64,000 nt of DNA from Roseomonas sp. CECT 9278. Lineage in GTDB: Bacteria; Pseudomonadota; Alphaproteobacteria; Acetobacterales; Acetobacteraceae. Under the pieces are notes generated by a model. The model had not been told where the DNA came from. It saw only the letters and a program-made list of their open reading frames with translations, and did no database searches. The DNA lies in assembly GCF_918698155.1 (NCBI RefSeq), contig NZ_CAKKLX010000003.1:1-64000 (forward strand). The letters run 5' to 3'. Both the position numbers and the translations under genes were made by a program. Of this stretch, positions 57,739-64,000 are shown piece after piece; position 1 is the stretch's first letter; each line of letters begins with the position of its first letter.

Positions 57739-58563
57739 TTACCTGAGACACTGTGGCGGGCGCGCCACAGCCTGTGGCAGCAACCCCCCGATGGCCCCCA
57801 CCGCCGCGGCACGGCGCGGCAGCCGCCGCAGCGTCGCGGGCGCGATGCCACCCAACGCCGCCACCAGGACAGTACGGCGGCAGAACGCCGCGCCGCCTGC
57901 CATCGGCGATGCCGCGCGACCCGTCGCGTCCATCGTTGCGCGACCCGTCTCGTTCATCCCTGCGCGACCCGTCTCGCTCATCCCTGCGCGACCCGTCTCG
58001 TTCATCCCTGCGCGACCCGTCGCGACACCCTTGGCGCGACCCGTCTCGTTCATCCTTGCGCGACCTGTCGCGACACCCTTGGCGCGACCTGTCGCGACAC
58101 CCCCCAGCCGCCCCGCCGCCGCCGCCCAGCGCAGCGGGCCCAGCGCCGGCGCGCCCGGGTGGCTGGCGGTCGGGAAGATCGGCGAAAGGAACACCAGGTC
58201 CGGCCGCAGCCGCCGCGCCCGCGCCGCCGCGCCCGCCCCGCCATGCGCCGCCATCGTCAGCCACGCCCCTGGCGCGCCCGCGCGCCGCGCCAGCAGCAGC
58301 GGCAACAGGTGGCGCGTCGGCCGGCGGTCCGGCACATGCACCCCGCCGCCCAGCGCCAGCCCGGCTCGGCCATCGCCCGCCACCACCAGCGCCAGCCCAC
58401 GCCGCCGCGCCAGCACCGCCAGCGCCGCCAGCACCTCGGGATCGACCCCCCGCGCCACCACCCCCGCGCCGCGCGGCAGCCGGGCGGCGGCGGCCAGCGG
58501 GTCGGGCAGCCGCAGCGGGTCCGAGAACAGCCACAGCCACGGCGGCCCGCCACGCCGACGCAT
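57739..58563 (-). CDS. Thiamine-phosphate-synthase-like (ThiE/TenI) protein with repeat insertion
   Basis: This 274-residue TIM-barrel protein has [13 protein letters not shown] at the N-terminus, [18 protein letters not shown], the [22 protein letters not shown] segment (matching the pyrophosphate loop but with SH in place of TK), and late [11 protein letters not shown] and AAVGAIGGL. Between the RWAAAAG helix and VLVAALGG the barrel is interrupted by eight 8-residue repeats (about 154-217). Catalysis is doubtful given the altered loop and the insertion. ATG 58563 is used; GTG 58587 is possible. The next gene on the plus strand starts 39 bases away. Confidence 0.75.
   Translation of the reverse strand: MRRRGGPPWLWLFSDPLRLPDPLAAAARLPRGAGVVARGVDPEVLAALAVLARRRGLALVVAGDGRAGLALGGGVHVPDRRPTRHLLPLLLARRAGAPGAWLTMAAHGGAGAAARARRLRPDLVFLSPIFPTASHPGAPALGPLRWAAAAGRLGGVATGRAKGVATGRARMNETGRAKGVATGRAGMNETGRAGMSETGRAGMNETGRATMDATGRAASPMAGGAAFCRRTVLVAALGGIAPATLRRLPRRAAAVGAIGGLLPQAVARPPQCLR
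57914..58105 (-). repeat. Coding minisatellite, 8 x 24 bp in thiE-like gene
   Basis: Eight head-to-tail 24-bp units start at 57914, 57938, 57962, 57986, 58010, 58034, 58058 and 58082, each beginning GCGCGACC on the plus strand. They encode 8-residue units of two kinds, GVATGRA(K/R/G) and M(N/S/D)(E/A)TGRA(x). The two kinds alternate at one end. Confidence 0.96.
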
Positions 58564-58602
58564 CCTGTGCAGCCGCGCCAGATGCACTAGCCTCGTCCCG
58601 CC

Positions 58603-59283
58603 ATGACCGACACCACCACCATCGCCGCCAACCTCGCCACCATCCGCGCCAGGATCGCCGAGGCCTGCGCCCGCGCCAACCGCCCGCCCGCCAGCGTGAC
58701 GCTGGTCGCGGTGTCCAAGACCAACCCGCAGCAGGCCGTGCTGGATGCCCTGGCGGCGGGCCAGCTGGTGTTCGGCGAGAACCGCGTGCAGGAGGCCGAC
58801 GGGAAATTCCCCCCGCTGCGCGCCGCCCACCCCGCGCTGCGCCTGCACATCATCGGCGGGCTGCAGACCAACAAGGCGCGCGACGCGGTGCGCGTGGCCG
58901 ACGTGATCGAGACCATCGACCGCCCGAAGCTGGCCGCCGCCATCGCCGAGGCCATGGCGAAGGAAGCCCGCCGCCCCGACTGCCTGGTACAGGTGAACAC
59001 CGGCGCGGAACCGCAGAAATCCGGCGTGGCGCGCGCCGAGGCCGACGCCTTCATCCGCGCCGCGCGCGACGACCACGGCCTGCCGGTGACCGGCCTGATG
59101 TGCATCCCGCCGGTCGAGGACGACCCGCGGCCGCATTTCGCGTTCCTGGCGAACCTCGCGGCCAGGCACGGGCTGGCCGTGGTCTCGATGGGCATGAGCG
59201 CGGATTTCGAGGCGGCGATCGCCGAGGGCGCGACGCTGGTGCGGGTGGGCAGCGCGATCTTCGGCGCGCGCGCGCCGGGCTGA
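58603..59283 (+). CDS. YggS-family PLP homeostasis protein
   Basis: This 226-residue PLP-binding barrel has the Schiff-base Lys in LVAVSKTNP (about 38), [20 protein letters not shown], the [12 protein letters not shown] block and [26 protein letters not shown]. Members buffer free PLP and affect amino acid metabolism. Its ATG is 39 bases from the divergent thiE-like ATG. Confidence 0.93.
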   Translation: MTDTTTIAANLATIRARIAEACARANRPPASVTLVAVSKTNPQQAVLDALAAGQLVFGENRVQEADGKFPPLRAAHPALRLHIIGGLQTNKARDAVRVADVIETIDRPKLAAAIAEAMAKEARRPDCLVQVNTGAEPQKSGVARAEADAFIRAARDDHGLPVTGLMCIPPVEDDPRPHFAFLANLAARHGLAVVSMGMSADFEAAIAEGATLVRVGSAIFGARAPG

Positions 59284-59340
59284 ACCGCGGGCGGGCCAGG
59301 GCTGGCGCACCCGTTCGGGTCGCGCGACGCAGGGCGCCGG

Positions 59341-59862
59341 TCAGCGTGGATGCGCCGCCGCCGCGAGCGCCAGGCAGGGCAGGTCGTGGCCCAGCGTCGC
59401 GAGGTCGTTCGCCAGCATCGCCGCGGCCGCGGGCGCCTCGTCCGGCAGCGTGTCCGCCACGCTGGCGAGGAACACCACGCGGCCGGGCAGCGCGGCGAGC
59501 GGCCACGGCATGGCGACGGGCAGCGCGGCAGCCGCCTGCGCCGCCGCGACCAGCGCGCGATCGTCCCGGCCCGCCGCGAGTTCGGCCCGCGCCAGGGCGC
59601 ACAGCCCGCCAAAGCCGGGGCGATGGGCCGCGAGGTCCGGCCGCGCCGCCAGGCCGGCCTCGGCCAGCCGAAGGGCGGCGTGGCAGAAGGCGGCCAGCGC
59701 GGCGCCGTCCCCCACCACGGCCAGGTGCTGGCGCAGCGCGCGCAGGGCCCGGCGCAGGGCGCGGCGCCGCTGGCGCGCGCGGGGCTGGCCGCGCGCGAAG
59801 AATTCGAGCCGGCACGCGACCGCTGCGGCCCAGCCGGGCAGGGTGTCGAAGGGCGCGTGCAT
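59341..59862 (-). CDS. Hypothetical alanine-rich protein
   Basis: A 173-residue helical, Ala/Arg/Leu-rich frame starts at ATG 59862. It has a charged run ([20 protein letters not shown]) and a later segment [15 protein letters not shown]. It lacks recognisable motifs, and the composition alone could arise in GC-rich DNA, so the coding status is uncertain. It is flanked by yggS and trpS on the other strand. Confidence 0.4.
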   Translation of the reverse strand: MHAPFDTLPGWAAAVACRLEFFARGQPRARQRRRALRRALRALRQHLAVVGDGAALAAFCHAALRLAEAGLAARPDLAAHRPGFGGLCALARAELAAGRDDRALVAAAQAAAALPVAMPWPLAALPGRVVFLASVADTLPDEAPAAAAMLANDLATLGHDLPCLALAAAAHPR

Positions 59863-59939
59863 CGGTTGCTCCCGTTGGCCTTGACGCCCCGCGGCGGGCG
59901 CGGGATGCACGGCGCGATACCGCTCAGCCAAGGCCAACC

Positions 59940-60941
<1,002 letters not shown>

Positions 60942-60946
60942 ACAGG

Positions 60947-60977
60947 AAGGCCGGGGGAGGCGTCCTCCCCCGGCCTT
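60947..60977. terminator. Bidirectional terminator between trpS and flavoprotein gene
   Basis: A perfect 14-bp stem, AAGGCCGGGGGAGG (60947-60960) with CCTCCCCCGGCCTT (60964-60977) and a three-base loop, is A-rich at its base on both sides. It fits termination from both convergent genes. Confidence 0.75.
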
Positions 60978-60983
60978 GCTTCC

Positions 60984-62384
60984 TCAGCGACCGGTCTGGA
61001 TGCGTTCGACCAGCTGCTTCACGCTGGGCACGAAGCCGTTCGAATAGAACGGGTCCTGGCCGAAGCGATAGGCGTTGTGGCCGGCGAACATCAGCTGGTT
61101 CTCCAGCCCGCGGTCATGCGCCACGTCCTGCAGGGTCTTCTGGATGCAGAAGCTGCGCGGATCGGCCTTCTTGCCGTTCGAGAAATCGGGTTCGTGCTGG
61201 GACCAGTTGGAGAAGCGGCAGGCCGACAGGCAGCCCATGCAGTCCACCTGGTCCTTCACGATCTCCTGCGCCTTGTCGGGCGTCACGAAGATCAGCGTAT
61301 TGTCGGGCGTGCGCATCGCCTCGGTGAAGCCTTCCGCTTCCCAGTGCGAGACGCGCGCCAGGTCGTGGGGGGCCAGATACACCTTCCGCTTGCGCGGCCC
61401 CACGCCGTATTCCGAGATGTGGTCGCCGACCGGTTCGGCCGTGTAGGCGACCTGGCGCTCGTTGCGGTCCTCGAGCTCCTGCAGGAACGGATTGCGGACC
61501 GCCGAGGAATAGAAGCCCGTCGGCGAGAAAGGCTGCAGCAGCACGTCGCCGGGCTGGAGCGTCAGCAGGCGCTGCTTCCACACGTCGGGGATCGGGCTTT
61601 CCTGCGTGAGCAGGGGGCGGGTGCCGAACTGGAAGGCGATCGGGCCCAGTTCGGGATTGTCGATCCAGTCTTCCCATTCCTCCAGCCACCAGACGCCGCC
61701 GGCCATGATGATGGGTGTGTCGTCCAGCCCGAATTCGCGCATCTGCTGGCGCAGCTTCAGCACGCGGGCATAGGGCGCTTCCGGGACCTTCGGGTCCTCG
61801 CTGTTCGACAGGCCGTTATGGCCGCCGGCCAGCCAGGGGTCTTCGTAGACCACGCCGCCGAGCCATTCGCGTGTCTTGGAATAGGCGCGCTTCCACAGCG
61901 CGTTGAAGGCGCGCGCCGAGGAGACGATGGGGTAGTAGTGGATGCCGTAGTCGCGCGCGACATCGGCCAGGCGATAGGGCATCCCGGCACCGCAGGTGAC
62001 GCCGTGCACCAGCCCCTTCGCACCTTCCAGCATCCCGCGCGCGACGCGTTCGGCGCCGCCCATCTCCCACAGGATATTGGCGTGGATGCGGCCCTTGCCG
62101 CCGGCCATGTCGTGCGCGCGCTTGGCCTGCGCGATGGCGCCATCGATCGCGTAGCGGACCAGCTCCTCGTGCCGGTCGCGGCGCGTCTTGCCATGGTAGA
62201 CCTGCGGGATCGGGTTGCCGTCCGCATCGTAGGAATCGGCATTGACGGCGGAGAAGGTGCCGGCGCCGCCGGCGGCCGCCCAGGCGCCGCAGGTCGCGCC
62301 ATTGGAGACGGCAACGCCCTTGCCGCCTTCGACCAGCGGCAGGACGTCCACGCCGCCCATGCGAATCGTATTGATGGCCTTCAA
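60984..62384 (-). CDS. Nitronate monooxygenase-like FMN protein with C-terminal Cys cluster
   Basis: This 466-residue TIM-barrel flavoprotein has LVEGGKGVAVSNG at the N-terminus, AVNADSYD, the catalytic-His-type GGHNGLSNSED, PIIMAGGVWW and GPIAFQFGTRPLL phosphate-binding segments, as in nitronate monooxygenase and related enoyl reductases. It is longer than classic members and ends with a cluster C382-x2-C385-x3-C389 and C413 that could hold an iron-sulfur centre. TTG 62384 is inferred as start because GGAG lies 9 bases upstream; ATG 62360 is the alternative. Its substrate is unknown. Confidence 0.8.
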   Translation of the reverse strand: MKAINTIRMGGVDVLPLVEGGKGVAVSNGATCGAWAAAGGAGTFSAVNADSYDADGNPIPQVYHGKTRRDRHEELVRYAIDGAIAQAKRAHDMAGGKGRIHANILWEMGGAERVARGMLEGAKGLVHGVTCGAGMPYRLADVARDYGIHYYPIVSSARAFNALWKRAYSKTREWLGGVVYEDPWLAGGHNGLSNSEDPKVPEAPYARVLKLRQQMREFGLDDTPIIMAGGVWWLEEWEDWIDNPELGPIAFQFGTRPLLTQESPIPDVWKQRLLTLQPGDVLLQPFSPTGFYSSAVRNPFLQELEDRNERQVAYTAEPVGDHISEYGVGPRKRKVYLAPHDLARVSHWEAEGFTEAMRTPDNTLIFVTPDKAQEIVKDQVDCMGCLSACRFSNWSQHEPDFSNGKKADPRSFCIQKTLQDVAHDRGLENQLMFAGHNAYRFGQDPFYSNGFVPSVKQLVERIQTGR

Positions 62385-62427
62385 CGAATGGCGCTCCCAG
62401 CGACCAGCGTGACAGCTATATGGCACG

Positions 62428-62457
62428 TGCCGGGGTCCCTGACAGGGGACCCCGGCA
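62428..62457 (-). terminator. Probable pnp terminator
   Basis: TGCCGGGGTCCC (62428-62439) pairs perfectly with GGGACCCCGGCA (62446-62457), 6 bases after the pnp stop on the minus strand. There is no T-run. Confidence 0.55.
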
Positions 62458-62463
62458 GGTGAC

Positions 62464-64000
62464 TCAGTCGGCCGCTTCGCCGCCGCGGTCGCGGCGCGGG
62501 CCGCGATCGCCACGGTCGCGGCGTTCGCCGCCACGATCCGGGCCATCCTCGCGCGGGCGGCGCGCGCCGACCTGCTCGGTGATGTCCGCGCCCGTCGCCT
62601 GGTCGACCACGCGCATCGACAGCTTGACCTTGCCGCGGTCGTCGAAGCCCAGGACCTTGACCTTCACCTGGTCGCCTTCCTTGACGATGTCGGAGGTCTT
62701 GTTGACGCGCTCCTGCGCCAGCTCGCTGATGTGCACGAGCCCGTCCTTGGCGCCGAGGAAGTTCACGAAGGCGCCGAATTCGGCGGTCTTCACGACCTTC
62801 CCGTTGTAGATCACGCCCACCTCGGGTTCGGCCACGATGCCACGGATCCAGTCGATGGCGCGCTGCGCGGCTTCCACCGACGTGGCCGCCACCTTGATGG
62901 TGCCGTCATCCTCGATGTCGACCTTGGTGCCGGTCTGCTCGGTGATCTCGCGGATCACCTTGCCGCCGGAGCCGATCACGTCGCGGATCTTGTCCTTCGG
63001 CACGTTGATGACCGTGATGCGCGGCGCGGTCGCCGCCACGTCCGAACGGTTGCCCGACAGGCCCTTCGACATCTCGCCCAGGATGTGCAGGCGGCCATCA
63101 CGCGCCTGGTCGAGCGCGATCTTCATGATCTCGAAGGTGATGGACGTGATCTTGATGTCCATCTGCAGGCTGGTGATGCCCACATCGGTGCCGGCCACCT
63201 TGAAGTCCATGTCACCCAGGTGGTCTTCGTCGCCCAGGATGTCGGACAGCACGGCGAAGCCGCGGTCTTCCTTGATCAGGCCCATGGCGATGCCCGCGCA
63301 GGGGCGCTTCAGCGGCACGCCGGCATCCATCATGGACAGCGAGGTGCCGCAGACCGTCGCCATGGACGACGAGCCGTTGGACTCCGTGATCTCCGACACC
63401 ACGCGGATGGTGTAGGGGAACTTCGCCTTCTCCGGCAGCAGCGGATGGATGGCGCGCCAGGCCAGCTTGCCATGGCCCACTTCGCGCCGGCCCGGGGAGC
63501 CCATGCGGCCCGTCTCGCCCACCGAATAGGGCGGGAAATTGTAGTGCAGCATGAAGTCTTCGCGGTATTCGCCGGGCAGCGCGTCGATGATCTGCTCGTC
63601 CTGGCCGGTGCCCAGCGTGGCCACGCAGAGCGCCTGCGTCTCGCCACGGGTGAACAGCGCGGAGCCATGCGCGCGGGGCAGCACGCCCACTTCCGCCACG
63701 ATCGGGCGCACGGTGCGGGTGTCACGCCCGTCGATGCGCTTGCCGGTGTCGAGGATGTTGTTGCGCACCACGTCGGCCTCGAGCTCCTTCAAGAGCCCCT
63801 TGGCCGCGCCCACATCGGCACCCTCGGCTTCCAGCGCGGCGGCGATCTTCTTCTTGACCGCGCCGACCTTGTCCTGGCGGACCAGCTTCTGCGTCTCGGT
63901 ATAGGCCACCGCCATCTCGGCGCGGCCCAGTTCGGCGATGCGCTTCTTCAGCGCCTTGGTGGCCTCGGATTCCTCAGGCACCGCCCAGGGTTCCTTGGCG
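62464..64000 (-). CDS. pnp: Polynucleotide phosphorylase (5' end off window)
   Basis: The visible 512 codons cover the helical linker ([17 protein letters not shown]), the second RNase PH domain ([15 protein letters not shown], then [24 protein letters not shown] with catalytic Asp residues), a KH domain ([17 protein letters not shown]) and an S1 domain ([22 protein letters not shown]). A basic Arg/Gly/Asp-rich tail follows. The enzyme degrades RNA with phosphate from the 3' end. The frame continues through the right edge, so the first RNase PH domain lies outside. Confidence 0.96.
   Translation of the reverse strand, partial: AKEPWAVPEESEATKALKKRIAELGRAEMAVAYTETQKLVRQDKVGAVKKKIAAALEAEGADVGAAKGLLKELEADVVRNNILDTGKRIDGRDTRTVRPIVAEVGVLPRAHGSALFTRGETQALCVATLGTGQDEQIIDALPGEYREDFMLHYNFPPYSVGETGRMGSPGRREVGHGKLAWRAIHPLLPEKAKFPYTIRVVSEITESNGSSSMATVCGTSLSMMDAGVPLKRPCAGIAMGLIKEDRGFAVLSDILGDEDHLGDMDFKVAGTDVGITSLQMDIKITSITFEIMKIALDQARDGRLHILGEMSKGLSGNRSDVAATAPRITVINVPKDKIRDVIGSGGKVIREITEQTGTKVDIEDDGTIKVAATSVEAAQRAIDWIRGIVAEPEVGVIYNGKVVKTAEFGAFVNFLGAKDGLVHISELAQERVNKTSDIVKEGDQVKVKVLGFDDRGKVKLSMRVVDQATGADITEQVGARRPREDGPDRGGERRDRGDRGPRRDRGGEAAD

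Noticed and set aside
57914-58105. CRISPR array
   Set aside because: Units are contiguous 24-mers without unique spacers, and no cas genes are near; it is a coding minisatellite.
57753-59300. Plus-strand frame through the 57.9-58.1 kb repeats encoding RDPSRSSL-type sequence
   Set aside because: The minus-strand frame has conserved ThiE-like sequence on both sides of the repeats, whereas the plus frame is only Arg/Pro/Ser-rich and merges into other genes.

Overview
The window is about 64 kb of very GC-rich DNA, roughly 70% by eye. Coding genes dominate, many start with GTG or TTG, and neighbouring genes often overlap by ATGA or TGATG. The gene content is alphaproteobacterial: mnmE-mnmG-rsmG-parA-parB with parS sites, leuS-lptE-holA, accD-folC, chorismate mutase-aminotransferase-tyrA, DUF2125, DUF3576, and several orphan tripartite-tricarboxylate (Bug/TctC) binding proteins. 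The Bug proteins and composition suggest an Acetobacteraceae (Roseomonas-like) chromosome; that assignment is inference. The parABS block suggests the segment lies near the replication origin. I found no rRNA, tRNA, insertion sequence, prophage or CRISPR array.

Region by region. Bases 1-4.3 kb (minus): the end of a GH108-like muramidase homologue without its catalytic Glu, then three tandem patatin-like lipoproteins. 4.4-15.2 kb: a Bug protein coupled to a malate/lactate-type dehydrogenase, an Lrp regulator, trxB-lysR, a candidate structured small RNA, cbpA-cbpM, two more Bug proteins, a cytochrome P450 and a small secreted protein. 15.3-16.7 kb: a less GC-rich patch with an OmpA-like lipoprotein. 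16.7-20.9 kb: metX divergent from the tyrosine/phenylalanine genes. 20.9-22.8 kb: an accessory pair, a HEPN/AbiU2-like protein facing a nucleotidyltransferase-fold protein. 22.8-31.6 kb: folC, accD, katG divergent from oxyR-ecsC, a membrane protein of unknown role, metW. 31.7-41.7 kb: DUF2125, a ChaC-like cyclotransferase, the coupled operon ftsE-ftsX-DUF218-plsC, a zinc-ribbon protein, a Zur-type operator in front of DUF1826-cobW, and ogt-qor. 41.7-47.7 kb: ferredoxin and the origin-proximal mnmE-mnmG-rsmG-parA-parB block. 47.7-56 kb: holA, lptE, leuS, an exported hydrolase, DUF3576 and a TPR glycosyltransferase. 56-64 kb: a porin, a ThiE-like protein, a YggS-like PLP protein, trpS, a nitronate monooxygenase-like flavoprotein and the 3' part of pnp.

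The most unusual signals are these. (1) Three unrelated proteins (CbpA, the DUF218 protein and the ThiE-like protein) each carry an in-frame coding minisatellite: 5 x 27, 7 x 27 and 8 x 24 bp. (2) A three-hairpin RNA with a CCUCCC single strand ends in a strong terminator and overlaps no gene. (3) One parS-like site contains the overlapping stop and start codons of mnmG/rsmG. (4) A HEPN-like gene is stop-start coupled to tyrA and faces a nucleotidyltransferase gene. (5) A 12-bp perfect Zur-type palindrome precedes the zinc-chaperone operon.
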